Positions 51,099-60,081 of a stretch of 64,000 bases of DNA are shown here, one piece after another (within the stretch, counting starts at the first letter, position 1; each line of letters starts with the position of its first letter). The stretch comes from Chitinophagaceae bacterium. Its GTDB lineage: Bacteria > Bacteroidota > Bacteroidia > Chitinophagales > Chitinophagaceae. A program made the position numbers and the translations under genes. Location of the stretch: positions 62,001 to 126,000 of the forward strand of contig JAIEMP010000005.1 in assembly GCA_019752045.1 (NCBI GenBank). The letters are read 5' to 3'. The notes below the pieces were generated by a model, which had not been told where the DNA came from, ran no database searches, and saw only the letters and a list, made by a program, of their open reading frames with translations.

Positions 51099-51617
51099 TT
51101 AAAGGTTATTCACTTCTTTTTTTCTCTCGCTGTCTAATTTTTTTAACCATGCTTGTAAAATTTTCTTCCATGAAACACCTGAGCTGATACCCGTTTCGTA
51201 TACTTCTTTTGTTTTGCGATCAGTCATAATAAAAGAATGACTAGCCGATGTAAGACTCATAGGTCCTTTCCCTCCTGAATAATCTGCTGGTGAACTTGGG
51301 CGAGCTTCATTTATTGAAATTTCATTATTTAGGATATATCTATACTTAATTGAGTCTGCATATTTGTTTTTAAGCTCATCTGCCTGAACAAAAACATATT
51401 CACCTGTATAATATTTCTTGAATATCTTATCAACTTTTCTATTATAGAAGTTTTGATGTTTTATGACAAGGATTGTCGTTTTTTCTTTACCAAAATCTGT
51501 CGGTACATTTTTACTATCCTTTCTGATATAGGACTTTATAATCAGACCACATGAACTAAAAGTGAGTAACGTAATAATCAGGAAATAATGTTGGAGGTTT
51601 AAATTTTTCATAGTCAA
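51099..51617 (-). CDS. hypothetical lipoprotein
   Basis: This 172-residue protein has a lipoprotein signal (HYFLIITLLTFSSC), so the mature protein starts at the Cys and is membrane-anchored. The ATG at 51611 is an equally good start. The rest shows KTTILVIKHQNFYNRKVDKI and SHSFIMTDRKTKEVYETGIS with a basic C-terminus, and no family is recognised. It lies between the RAYT module and an ORF6N remnant in a patch that looks recently rearranged. AT content seems higher than in neighbouring metabolic genes. Confidence 0.7.
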   Translation of the reverse strand: MTMKNLNLQHYFLIITLLTFSSCGLIIKSYIRKDSKNVPTDFGKEKTTILVIKHQNFYNRKVDKIFKKYYTGEYVFVQADELKNKYADSIKYRYILNNEISINEARPSSPADYSGGKGPMSLTSASHSFIMTDRKTKEVYETGISSGVSWKKILQAWLKKLDSERKKEVNNL

Positions 51618-51835
51618 ATATAAGAAGCGGGACTTTAGATGTAAAAGAATTTTGTAGTGTATTTTCAGAAATGGAAATATTACTCTCTAAATAAATTATA
51701 TAATAGATATGTTAGTAAAAATCACAAGAAATCGTAGGTTCTCCTGAAACACCCTGATACAAATCTTCCGTCTGCAATTCAACCGACAACATAAATCTGT
51801 TTATTAAACTTTTCTTTCCAGCAATGGTCTCCCTT

Positions 51836-51984
51836 TAACTTTGTGCAGCCGGGACGTTTCTGGAAAAGTGAAAGGCAACAGCAAAGACATTGAAAATATT
51901 TTTCTTGTATTGAAAGAATTGATAGAAAAGCAAAACAAACCATTGCCACCAAGACAGAAGATTGGATTTAAGCAATATGAATGA
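51836..51984 (+). pseudogene. probable 3' remnant of an ORF6N-domain gene
   Basis: A plus-strand frame without a start reads DVSGKVKGNSKDIENIFLVL and then KELIEKQNKPLPPRQKIGFK before a TGA stop at 51982-51984. The KDIENIF...PPR-KIGFK pattern is typical of the C-terminus of ORF6N-domain proteins found on mobile elements in Bacteroidota. No N-terminal DNA-binding part is present. The family call is from memory of that C-terminal pattern. Confidence 0.5.
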
Positions 51985-52004
51985 AAAAAAGGGTTTAACA
52001 ACAA

Positions 52005-52037
52005 AAATCGCCGCTCAATTTAATGAGCGGCGATTTC
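52005..52037 (-). terminator. rho-independent terminator of the TolB/amidohydrolase gene
   Basis: AAATCGCCGCTCA and TGAGCGGCGATTT form a 13-bp stem with a short AT loop, with TTTTTGTTG following on the minus strand. It sits 19 nt past the stop at 52056. Confidence 0.88.
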
Positions 52038-52055
52038 TATTGCTATCGAATTTTT

Positions 52056-55000
52056 TTACTGCTTCACTTCCGTCGTCACCTTCGGTACTTCCTTGGTCCA
52101 TGACCCAACATCCATCTTTCGTGGCGTTGGATAAATTTCATCGAGTGTATTACCATCATACAACCTTCCGTTTTTTACAACATAACGGATGGTATTGGTA
52201 TTACGGATATTCACCAATGGATTGCCATCCATGATTACAATATCTGCCAACTTACCGGGTTCCACACTACCAAGTTCTTTATCTAACCCCAATGCTGTTG
52301 CACCAAGAATAGTTGAAGTTCGCAACATATTGATCGGCGTCATACCACTGCTGGCAACGCTCCACATTTCCCAATGATAACCGAGGCCCTGCAACTGACC
52401 ATGACTGCCTACACCTGCAATGCCACCTTGCGTTACAACACTGTTTACACTTTGTGCATGTTTAGGAAACACATGATCTTCCGGTGCAAACCATCCACCC
52501 AAACCACCTGCCCGGCGGCGGGCTTTTGAATTCAACTCTTCATACGGTGTAAAGCGGTTGAGCTTTGGATCTTTTAACGGACTTTCTGTAGTGTAATAAA
52601 AATTCTCAGCCCATGGTCCGCCATACGCAACCAATAAAGTTGGCGTGTATGCCATTTTACTTTCTGCAATGGTGCTCGTTAAATCTTTATACAACGGAAA
52701 AACAGGAATGGCATGTTCATGACCGGGATAACCATCAAACAATTGTGTCATGTTCAATTTAAAATCCAAACCACCTTCCGTAGTAGGCATCAGCTTTTGT
52801 TCTTTTGCTGCCATGATCACCCACTGACGCATTTGCCTGTTACCAACGAGATACATTTTAATATACTGTGTGTTATAATACTTGCTGTATTGTTTCAACA
52901 CATTTCTTGTTTGATCAAGGTCTTTTAAATTATACATCCAGAAACCAACACCGGGTCCTGTGCTGTAAATACGTGGACCGGGTAATTGTCCTGCTTCAAC
53001 CATATCGCCCCATGTTAATACATCGGTCGTTGCTGTTTGGGGATCTCTGGTAGTAGTAACACCATACGCCAGATTAGCTGCATAAATCCATGATGTGTTT
53101 TTATGCAATCCCCAGTAAGTCCACATATGCGAATGCGTATCAACAAAACCGGGTGTAATTGTTTTACCCGTGCAATCAACTTCTTTTGTTCCTGCAGGCG
53201 GACTCAGTGTTCCTGTTTTGCCCACTGCTTTGATCCGGTTATTAACGATCAACACATCTCCATTTTCAATTACCTCCTCTCCTTTCATTGTAATGATGCG
53301 TGCATTTTTTAATAAGATGCTGCCAATGGGTAAGTCTTTCTGAAAATATACTTTCACCTGTGTTTCAGCTGCTGTATATTTTTCGGCTTTCTTTTTTTCT
53401 TCGAGCGCAAGCTTTTCTCTGTTGGCTCTTGCCGTATCTACTTTTAAAATAGCAGCGAGCGAGTCAGCACTTTTCTTTGCAAGTGAATCGGCCATGCGTT
53501 TTGCATCCGGACCTAAAGCAATCAATGCCTTTACACTGTCTGCCATTCTTTTTGCTTCGATCTTTTTTGCTGCTTTCACCGAATCTTCTACAAACTTTGC
53601 ACGCTCTGTATCGTATACCCAATGACCATTGCCTAAACTCCAGTGAATTTTTTTACCGTTTGCTTCCCATGCAGGAAACTCACCACCAATTTCTGTTAAC
53701 TGTCTTGATGGGAATGCACTCAAATTTGGATCAGCTACATTGATAACGGGAATTTTTCCTGCATCAGGAATGGTAACTACATACACATTGTTGTTTACCT
53801 GAGCAATGGCCTGGTTGCCAACAGGCGACATTAAGATAGTACCTGCAGGTGTTGGTAAATTCTGCGGCTCACGGTTACCCGTACTCTCCGGCAACATGCA
53901 GTTGTTTACAGGATCCGTATTCATGATTGGTTTGCCCATTACATACTTTACAGTATTTGCAACTTGATTGCCATTGGTTGTTTGATGATTGTCTCCATCT
54001 TCTGCTGTACCATAAGTAGTAATACCTGTTATACGTGCATGTGTTTTTAAATCAGTTCCATCCCAACGAACAGAAACCAACGCACCTCCTCCTGTATTGA
54101 GATATATACGATTGGTATCTTTTGTAAAATGAATATTGCCGTAGTTGGCAGCAAGGATATCCACTTTTGTAACATTACCGCCGTTTGGATTCATCCACAC
54201 CAGCTCTGCTTCATTACCACTGTAAAATGGATCTTCTGCATCTTTAAACAAACGCTTTGGTCCACGGAAAAAAGTAATGCGGTTATTGTAACTCCATACG
54301 GGCTGCATATAAAATGCAGCTTCGGTTGTGAGTTTGGTGATTGAAGGCTTGGGTGATAGTGCTGCTTTATACATATGTCCACCATCTGTTTCACTCCATG
54401 TAACAAAGACCAATTGATTTCCATCAGGACTCCATGATGGCATGGCTTCTGTAAAATTAAAATTGGTTACACGTTTTGCTGTTCCGTTTGGATAATCCAT
54501 TACATACAATCTGTTCAACACAGTAAATGCTAATTTTTTTCCATCGGGACTTGGAACACCGTCACGAATTTGTGTGGCCAATGCTGCACTCGTATCTTTT
54601 ACTGCATAGTTGAAATACAATCTTGGACCAAACTCTAATGCAACATCCGCATCAAAAACAATTTCTGTTGCTTTGCTTCCATCAACAGGAAGTTTCCAAA
54701 GCTTACCGCCATAACTGGCAATTAAAAATTTACTGTCGGGTGTAAAACTCATCCCGGGTAATACACCTTGTGGTGCAATACTTTCCTGTTCATCTCTTTG
54801 TACGGGATAGGCCAGCCATTTTTCATCACCTGTTTTCATGTTGCGTAAGATGAGGCCGGTTTTATCTTCGTGCCTGCTGCCATAAGCCATCCATTGCCCG
54901 TCTTTGCTGAGCGTTGGTGTAAAGGATGAACCATATCTGCTTGCAATTACATTCACTGTTCCTTTTTCACGATCGTATGTTCCTATTTGATATTGCGGTA

Positions 55001-55652
55001 ACAATGCATTGTAATTCCATGAGCCAATGCGTTGACTGAAGTAAACGGTTCTTCCATCAGCACTTACAAACGGATCAATCATTTTTAAGTTGGGAGGAAG
55101 TTCACCTAATTGAATACCACCACCACCATCTTTGTGATACATCCACAGCTTTGCAATACGACGGCCCTTGCTTGCTACAATATAATTTCCGTCGGGTGTC
55201 CATACCGCTGCAGGAAAATCTTCTGTGCGGTCTTTTGTTAATTGAATGGTGTCTTGCTTTTCCATATCAATGTACCAGATATTATCACTGCCGCTTCGGT
55301 CGCTGGTGAAAAGAATCTTTTTTCCATCGGGACTGAAACGTGGATGTGTTTCATATGCCATACCTTTTGTGATTTGTGTGGCTTTACCACCTGCAACGGG
55401 AATGGTATAAATATCTCCCATCAAGTCAAAAGCAATGGTGCTGCCATCAGGACTTACATCCACACTCATCCAGGTACCTTCTTTGGTATTGAATTTTACT
55501 TCCCGTTCTGGTTTTAGCGGAAGGTTGGCAAACTTGGTGTAAACCATCGTGTCTTTTTTGACACTGTCGGCCTGTATTGGCACCAGATTTTGTTGCGCCA
55601 TTGCCGGCAGCACAAAAGCCGAAGCCAATACCGTAAACATGTATTTTCTCAT
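52056..55652 (-). CDS. TolB-like propeller fused to amidohydrolase
   Basis: This 1198-residue exported protein has a signal peptide (about 1-19) and a first half of TolB/PD40 beta-propeller blades (about 45-650, for example FSPDGKKILFTSDRSGSDNI). An Ala/Lys/Glu-rich helical linker (about 690-770, with two RMADS repeats) joins it to an amidohydrolase domain (about 785-1180). There the metal site begins with GFVDTHSHMWTYWG; later VGSHGQLQGLGYHWEM and LGSVEPGKLADIVIMDGNPL are typical of the imidazolonepropionase-like family. It is probably a periplasmic cyclic-amide or dipeptide hydrolase with a propeller gate. The substrate is unknown. A 190-bp copy of its 3' end lies at 50005-50194. Confidence 0.94.
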   Translation of the reverse strand: MRKYMFTVLASAFVLPAMAQQNLVPIQADSVKKDTMVYTKFANLPLKPEREVKFNTKEGTWMSVDVSPDGSTIAFDLMGDIYTIPVAGGKATQITKGMAYETHPRFSPDGKKILFTSDRSGSDNIWYIDMEKQDTIQLTKDRTEDFPAAVWTPDGNYIVASKGRRIAKLWMYHKDGGGGIQLGELPPNLKMIDPFVSADGRTVYFSQRIGSWNYNALLPQYQIGTYDREKGTVNVIASRYGSSFTPTLSKDGQWMAYGSRHEDKTGLILRNMKTGDEKWLAYPVQRDEQESIAPQGVLPGMSFTPDSKFLIASYGGKLWKLPVDGSKATEIVFDADVALEFGPRLYFNYAVKDTSAALATQIRDGVPSPDGKKLAFTVLNRLYVMDYPNGTAKRVTNFNFTEAMPSWSPDGNQLVFVTWSETDGGHMYKAALSPKPSITKLTTEAAFYMQPVWSYNNRITFFRGPKRLFKDAEDPFYSGNEAELVWMNPNGGNVTKVDILAANYGNIHFTKDTNRIYLNTGGGALVSVRWDGTDLKTHARITGITTYGTAEDGDNHQTTNGNQVANTVKYVMGKPIMNTDPVNNCMLPESTGNREPQNLPTPAGTILMSPVGNQAIAQVNNNVYVVTIPDAGKIPVINVADPNLSAFPSRQLTEIGGEFPAWEANGKKIHWSLGNGHWVYDTERAKFVEDSVKAAKKIEAKRMADSVKALIALGPDAKRMADSLAKKSADSLAAILKVDTARANREKLALEEKKKAEKYTAAETQVKVYFQKDLPIGSILLKNARIITMKGEEVIENGDVLIVNNRIKAVGKTGTLSPPAGTKEVDCTGKTITPGFVDTHSHMWTYWGLHKNTSWIYAANLAYGVTTTRDPQTATTDVLTWGDMVEAGQLPGPRIYSTGPGVGFWMYNLKDLDQTRNVLKQYSKYYNTQYIKMYLVGNRQMRQWVIMAAKEQKLMPTTEGGLDFKLNMTQLFDGYPGHEHAIPVFPLYKDLTSTIAESKMAYTPTLLVAYGGPWAENFYYTTESPLKDPKLNRFTPYEELNSKARRRAGGLGGWFAPEDHVFPKHAQSVNSVVTQGGIAGVGSHGQLQGLGYHWEMWSVASSGMTPINMLRTSTILGATALGLDKELGSVEPGKLADIVIMDGNPLVNIRNTNTIRYVVKNGRLYDGNTLDEIYPTPRKMDVGSWTKEVPKVTTEVKQ

Positions 55653-55897
55653 ACTATTCAGTTTTGCAGAAAATTACTGGATAGATTTGAAATTTTTAAG
55701 GAAATTGTTTGAATGGTTGAAATGATACTTTAGGGCCATTTTGCCTATAGGCTATTAATTTCGCTGTATTTAATAACAGACAATGATCAATTTCGATCAT
55801 GCGCCGACTATTAAATCTTATTGATTACCATTTTCAGTTTTGGTTATCGTTGAATGTACTGCTATTCTTTATTCCAATAAAGTTGTAGATTTACTTT

Positions 55898-56113
55898 GTG
55901 AAAGCAATTCAATACATCAGCGATCAGGAAGGGAACACTCAAGCCGTTCAACTACCCATTACGCAATGGACCCGTATCATCAACAGATTAAATAAATATG
56001 AGCAAATGCTCAAATTAAAATCTGATTTAGTTCAGTCTTTTGATGAAGTTAAAAAAATGCGTAAGGGAAAAATCAAAAAACAATCTCTACAAGATTTTTT
56101 GAATGAGTTATAA
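55898..56113 (+). CDS. probable antitoxin of a type II TA pair
   Basis: This 71-residue protein is translated from a GTG start at 55898 (KAIQYISDQEGNTQAVQLPI). The first half resembles the short beta/helix DNA-binding part of Phd/YefM-like or related antitoxins (QAVQLPITQWTRIINRL). The charged helical C-terminus (SFDEVKKMRKGKIKKQSLQD) would wrap the toxin. It overlaps the next gene by 11 nt, the normal antitoxin-first layout. No promoter was clear; autorepression is expected from the family. Confidence 0.75.
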   Translation: MKAIQYISDQEGNTQAVQLPITQWTRIINRLNKYEQMLKLKSDLVQSFDEVKKMRKGKIKKQSLQDFLNEL

Positions 56114-56435
56114 TGTTATTCCAACGCCAAAATTCAAATCGCAGGCAAAGAGATTAATAAAGAAATTTCCATCTCTTAAACAAGAGTTATCAGATCTCAA
56201 TATTACTTTATCTATTACTCCAAATTTGGGAACGCCTTTAGGAAATGATACTTTCAAACTTCGGTTAGCGGTTAAAAGTAAAGGCAAAGGAAAAAGTGGA
56301 GGTGTTCGGATTATCAGTTTTAAGATTGATAAAAATAAAGAAGTTTATTTGCTCACTATTTACGACAAATCTGAAATTGCTTCCATTGACGACAGAGCAA
56401 TTAAATTTATTATCAGACAAATTACCGGAGAATAA
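56103..56435 (+). CDS. RelE/ParE-superfamily toxin
   Basis: This 110-residue protein has the RelE-fold pattern: IPTPKFKSQAKRLIKKFPSL at the N-terminus, FKLRLAVKSKGKGKSGGVRI with the basic catalytic-type strand, and YLLTIYDKSEIASI near the end. The GGVRIISFKI stretch matches RelE/HigB-like mRNA interferases. ParE-type gyrase inhibition cannot be excluded. It overlaps the antitoxin gene by 11 nt, so translation is probably coupled. Confidence 0.82.
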   Translation: MSYNVIPTPKFKSQAKRLIKKFPSLKQELSDLNITLSITPNLGTPLGNDTFKLRLAVKSKGKGKSGGVRIISFKIDKNKEVYLLTIYDKSEIASIDDRAIKFIIRQITGE

Positions 56436-56459
56436 GTAAGATAAAGTATGGTTTTTTCG

Positions 56460-56487
56460 CCGTGGTCGGTGTCCCCGCCGGCCACGG
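56460..56487. repeat. palindromic repeat related to 7280-7333
   Basis: CCGTGGTCGGTGTCCCCGCC then GGCCACGG. The arms pair as CCGTGG-TCGG / CCGG-CCACGG, and the sequence matches the reverse of CACCGACCATGG at 7296. It lies downstream of the toxin gene. Confidence 0.65.
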
Positions 56488-56557
56488 TTAACCTTTCAAG
56501 AAATTTGCAGAAGTATTTTCAGATTACTTCTAATGAGAAAAAGAAAAATCAACAAAA

Positions 56558-56947
56558 ATGGGTTTAGATTTACATCATTTGACACCGACTCATCAAAGTG
56601 AAAATGACAACTTTTTAGAATATTTATCACTCGGCGACCTTTCTGACTCGCCTGACTTTATTGCACGACATGCAAATTTTCTTGTTGATAAAATTTTAGA
56701 TGAAGATGGAATTGAGAAAGTGATTTTTTTCAATATAAAGGGTTATCAACGTAAAGGGATGCGAAAAGCTTTTTACAATGATTTCAAAAATGATGGAATT
56801 TATTTTGACTTGCCAAGTGTTTTAAAAGCATATAATTATCTAGAGGCTGACCACATTAACACTTTGGAAGAATTGCAACGCAACTTCCAGCAAAACTTCA
56901 TTGACAACTTTGTTAATGGCGAAAGTATTTTCTGTGTTAGTTGGTAA
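56558..56947 (+). CDS. hypothetical protein
   Basis: This 129-residue cytoplasmic acidic protein has no family I recognise. It reads MGLDLHHLTPTHQSENDNFL at the start, has a central VIFFNIKGYQRKGMRKAFYN, and ends NFVNGESIFCVSW. The MGLDLHH start resembles a group of small uncharacterised proteins scattered among accessory regions. It follows the TA pair and a REP-like palindrome on the same strand, so it may belong to the same accessory patch. Confidence 0.7.
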   Translation: MGLDLHHLTPTHQSENDNFLEYLSLGDLSDSPDFIARHANFLVDKILDEDGIEKVIFFNIKGYQRKGMRKAFYNDFKNDGIYFDLPSVLKAYNYLEADHINTLEELQRNFQQNFIDNFVNGESIFCVSW

Positions 56948-56982
56948 GTATAAAATTAAAAAGTAGACTACTACGCCAAGTT

Positions 56983-58551
56983 TTATTGATTTGAATATGC
57001 AGGCCCAAACAACGCCTTTCCACTCCTGATGCCATTATGTTTTCCTGCATCAATCACCAACTGGCCATTTACTAAAATGTATTTAAACCCTGCAGAAAAC
57101 TGGTGCGGATTTTCAAAGGTTGCTTTATCAGTTACTTCAGCTTCATTAAACAATAAAATGTCTGCAGCCATTCCTTCTTTGATTAATCCACGATCTTTCA
57201 GCTGAAATTTTTGCGCAGGTAAGGAAGTCATTCTTCTTACAGCTTCTTCCAAAGAAATAATCTGCTGTTCACGAACATACCTGCCCAACACTCGTGCATT
57301 TGTTCCATATGTACGGGGATGCGGCATGCCTTTACCTGTTGCCACACCTGCATCTGCACCAACCATGTTATACGGATACTTCATAAAAAACTGTACATCT
57401 TTTTCACTCATGCTGTGATACACCATTTGTGCACCACCTGCCAGCATCAACTCTAAAATGGTTTCTGCTTCTTCTCTTGGTTTACTTTTTCTTCCTTTGA
57501 GTTGATTGATCTGTGTAATACTTTTTCCATTCAACGTACTGTCTGCTGCATGATTGGCTACCACTGCAAAACTGTAATTTTTGTATTTGTATTTTTTTAA
57601 TTGCACAAGCATTTCATCAATCATTTGTTTGTGAATGACAGGATCATTGATTCTTTTTTTGAGCGAATCAGGTCCACCTGCCAATGCCCAATCGGGTAAA
57701 CGTACACCAAGATTGGTGCTGCTGGCAGTATAGGGGTACTGATCAATTGTTACATCGTATCCATCTTTTCGTGCAGTTTCAATCAGCGATAATGTTTCTG
57801 ATGAGCGTCCCCAGTTGGCAGGACCGCTTAATTTAAAATGAGAGATCTGCACAGGAATATTGGCAGAGCGGCCAATATTGATCGCTTCATTAATGGCATC
57901 TACCACTCCGTTTTCTTCATTGCGGATATGCGATGCATACACACCAGAATATTTTGCGGTTTCTTTTGCCAAACCAATCACTTCATCTGTATTGCTGTAC
58001 ATACCCGGCAAATAAATCAACCCGGTTGACATGCCCACAGCACCATCCTTCATAGCTTTTGCAATAAGGATTTCCATTTGTTTTTGTTCTTCGGGAGTGG
58101 CCAAACGGTTGTTCAACCCCATTACTATGCGGCGTACATTGTTATGACCCATGAGTGATGCAATATTGATAGAAGTGTGCATGCTGTCGATCCGAAAAAA
58201 GAATTGTTGCAGATCATCAGCCGAGCCGCCACAGTTACCTGTGATGACAGTTGTAACACCATCATAAATATAATTGTCGGCAGTAGGCCGTTCAAAAATG
58301 CTTCCTTCAATATGTCCATGCACATCAATAAAACCCGGTGCAACAATCAATCCTTTTGCATCAATGATTTTTGTAGCAGAAGCAGAGATATGTTTTTGAA
58401 TCAATGCAATCTTTCCATCTTTTACTGCAACATCTGCATAATACCAACTGTTGCCTGTGCCATCAATGATTTTTCCGTTTCGGATAATGACATCATATGC
58501 CTGTTGTGAAAATGCAAAACATGGGATCAATAATAAAAGCAGCCGTTTCAT
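56983..58551 (-). CDS. N-acyl-D-amino-acid deacylase family amidohydrolase
   Basis: This 522-residue exported metallohydrolase has a signal peptide (MKRLLLLLIPCFAFS) and a small beta-sandwich start (YDVIIRNGKIIDGTGNSWYY). The metal site is GFIDVHGHIEGSIFERPTA with H-x-H, followed by GVTTVITGNCGGSADDL and YASHIRNEENGVVDAINEAI, both D-aminoacylase signatures. IPVQISHFKLSGPANWG supplies a further His. It hydrolyses N-acyl-D-amino acids or D-dipeptides, perhaps from cell-wall material. The substrate is not proven. It stands alone between convergent and same-strand neighbours. Confidence 0.95.
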   Translation of the reverse strand: MKRLLLLLIPCFAFSQQAYDVIIRNGKIIDGTGNSWYYADVAVKDGKIALIQKHISASATKIIDAKGLIVAPGFIDVHGHIEGSIFERPTADNYIYDGVTTVITGNCGGSADDLQQFFFRIDSMHTSINIASLMGHNNVRRIVMGLNNRLATPEEQKQMEILIAKAMKDGAVGMSTGLIYLPGMYSNTDEVIGLAKETAKYSGVYASHIRNEENGVVDAINEAINIGRSANIPVQISHFKLSGPANWGRSSETLSLIETARKDGYDVTIDQYPYTASSTNLGVRLPDWALAGGPDSLKKRINDPVIHKQMIDEMLVQLKKYKYKNYSFAVVANHAADSTLNGKSITQINQLKGRKSKPREEAETILELMLAGGAQMVYHSMSEKDVQFFMKYPYNMVGADAGVATGKGMPHPRTYGTNARVLGRYVREQQIISLEEAVRRMTSLPAQKFQLKDRGLIKEGMAADILLFNEAEVTDKATFENPHQFSAGFKYILVNGQLVIDAGKHNGIRSGKALFGPAYSNQ

Positions 58552-58708
58552 TTGCTAATTGATTTAAAGACAAACAATAGTTTATAGTTTCCTTGTGTTA
58601 TTCGTGATCAACTCTGTGTACATAGTGCCACAGAATACAATTTAAAAGAAAGATAAGTAACACAAAGGAAACAAAGGAAGCACAAACGGCACAAAAGAGT
58701 TTATTTAT

Positions 58709-59119
58709 TTAACCCAACTCAACTGCAGGATCCCAGAAACATTTTTCAAAATCAACAACGGTATCGTCTTTTACTTTCACCCCATCCTTCTTCAGTAATT
58801 CTTCCATTTGTGTGGGCGAACCAAAATGCGCTTTACCACTCAGCATGCCATTTCGGTTTACAACCCGTTGAGCAGGAACTTTTGGTTTTACATTATGTGC
58901 ACCGTTCATAGCCCAGCCCACCATGCGTGCAGATAATTTTGTACCAAGATATGCAGCAATGGCACCATAAGAGGTAACACGGCCTTTGGGAATTTGCCGC
59001 ACCACATCATATACATCATCAAAAAACGAATACTCTTTTGCCGGCACTGTTGTTACCGGTTTTGCAATGGATCTCTTTTTAGCGGTCGAAGAGTTGGGAG
59101 GAGTTTTCTTTGCTTTCAT
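58709..59119 (-). CDS. alkyltransferase-like (ATL) MGMT-family protein
   Basis: This 136-residue protein has the MGMT/Ogt DNA-binding domain after a basic N-terminal extension (about 1-28). GRVTSYGAIAAYLGTKLSAR is the helix-turn-helix with arginine finger, and the active-site motif reads VPAQRVVNRNG where true enzymes have PCHRV. The catalytic Cys is thus Ala, which defines ATL proteins. They bind O6-alkylguanine and flag it for nucleotide excision repair. It overlaps the upstream DUF5522 gene by 41 nt. Confidence 0.93.
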   Translation of the reverse strand: MKAKKTPPNSSTAKKRSIAKPVTTVPAKEYSFFDDVYDVVRQIPKGRVTSYGAIAAYLGTKLSARMVGWAMNGAHNVKPKVPAQRVVNRNGMLSGKAHFGSPTQMEELLKKDGVKVKDDTVVDFEKCFWDPAVELG

Positions 59120-59297
59120 GTTTGCGTCCTTTCAGCAACAAGGTACGACGGGGTTCGGGAACATTATCATAATCATAAGGACAATGCCGGCATCCATGTC
59201 CGCAACAATAGCCTCTGTCTTCATGGTAGGTTGATGTAAGAACCATGTTGCCATGTGCATCGTAATAAAAATCTGTTCCTTCAACTAATTGCTTCAT
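59079..59297 (-). CDS. DUF5522 small cysteine-rich protein
   Basis: This 72-residue protein starts MKQLVEGTDFYYDAHGNMVL and contains the GYCCGHGCRHCPYDYDNVPE motif of DUF5522. The closely spaced Cys/His residues suggest a metal site. The C-terminal 13 residues are encoded in the 41-nt overlap with the ATL gene in another frame. Close coupling with ATL suggests a related role, perhaps in DNA repair, but no function is known. Confidence 0.85.
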   Translation of the reverse strand: MKQLVEGTDFYYDAHGNMVLTSTYHEDRGYCCGHGCRHCPYDYDNVPEPRRTLLLKGRKHESKENSSQLFDR

Positions 59298-59373
59298 TAT
59301 TCTGTTTGCGTTTGCCGTCTAATAAAAAATATGTAACCCCAAAAAGCTGATTTTGTTGAGAGAACACAAAAAA

Positions 59374-60081
59374 TTATTCTTTTTCATGCTCAAACACCCA
59401 TTGTTTCAATGCTGCGTCAGTTTCAACAGAGAGTGGATCAGCAGGGAGTGAAAAAGAAAGATAGTGGATCCGGTTGCTTTGTGCAATATCTAAACCTTCG
59501 TAATGGGTTTTTATTTTCAGTTCATCACTAATTTCTTTTTGCTGATACAGATCATCTATATCTGAATGCAGTTGTAAACCGTACAAAGCAATCACCTGTT
59601 TGGTGAAACGATATAAAACGGGTGAGTCGGTTTTTAAATGAATCAGCGCTCCCGGTTTCAGAAATTGCTGATACAAACGCAGAAACTTTGGATGCGTTAA
59701 TCGTTTTTTATGTTTCGATGAACGGAGCTGTGGATCAGGAAATGTGATCCATATTTCATCTACTTCATCGGTTGAAAAATACTCAGCCACACGATCAATC
59801 TGGCTGCGGAGAAACGCAACATTATGTAAGTGTTCTTTCAATGCTGTTTTAGCGCCCACCCAAATGCGGTTGCCTTTGAGATCAACACCCAAAAAATTAC
59901 GCTGCGGATACAACCGGCCAAGCCCCACCGCATATTCTCCTTTACCACATGCAAGTTCTAACGTAAGAGGGTGATTATTTTTAAAATGGAGATGCCAGTT
60001 ACCCGGCATATCTGCAGGATACTGCAATACATTGCTGAATGATTCAATTTCTGAAAAACGGATCAGTTTTTTTTGGCCCAT
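59374..60081 (-). CDS. trmB: tRNA (guanine-N7)-methyltransferase
   Basis: This 235-residue cytoplasmic enzyme makes m7G46 in tRNA. The SAM site is LELACGKGEYAVGLGRLYPQ, followed by NFLGVDLKGNRIWVGAKTAL. The catalytic/tRNA motif is IWITFPDPQLRSSKHKKRLT, and LKTDSPVLYRFT follows. The length is normal. It is read in the same direction as the DUF5522/ATL genes, about 75 nt upstream of them. Confidence 0.96.
   Translation of the reverse strand: MGQKKLIRFSEIESFSNVLQYPADMPGNWHLHFKNNHPLTLELACGKGEYAVGLGRLYPQRNFLGVDLKGNRIWVGAKTALKEHLHNVAFLRSQIDRVAEYFSTDEVDEIWITFPDPQLRSSKHKKRLTHPKFLRLYQQFLKPGALIHLKTDSPVLYRFTKQVIALYGLQLHSDIDDLYQQKEISDELKIKTHYEGLDIAQSNRIHYLSFSLPADPLSVETDAALKQWVFEHEKE

Larger units (their letters stand above)
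51618..52055. other. 438-bp spacer with remnant and terminator
   Basis: It holds a plus-strand ORF6N-like 3' fragment (about 51836-51984) and a terminator hairpin (52005-52037). The rest is AT-rich, with no gene or repeat that I can support. Confidence 0.6.

Noticed and set aside
50952-51137. Plus-strand frame of 61 codons past the RAYT module
   Set aside because: It is mostly repeat/palindrome sequence and overlaps the end of the lipoprotein gene. No family or start signal.
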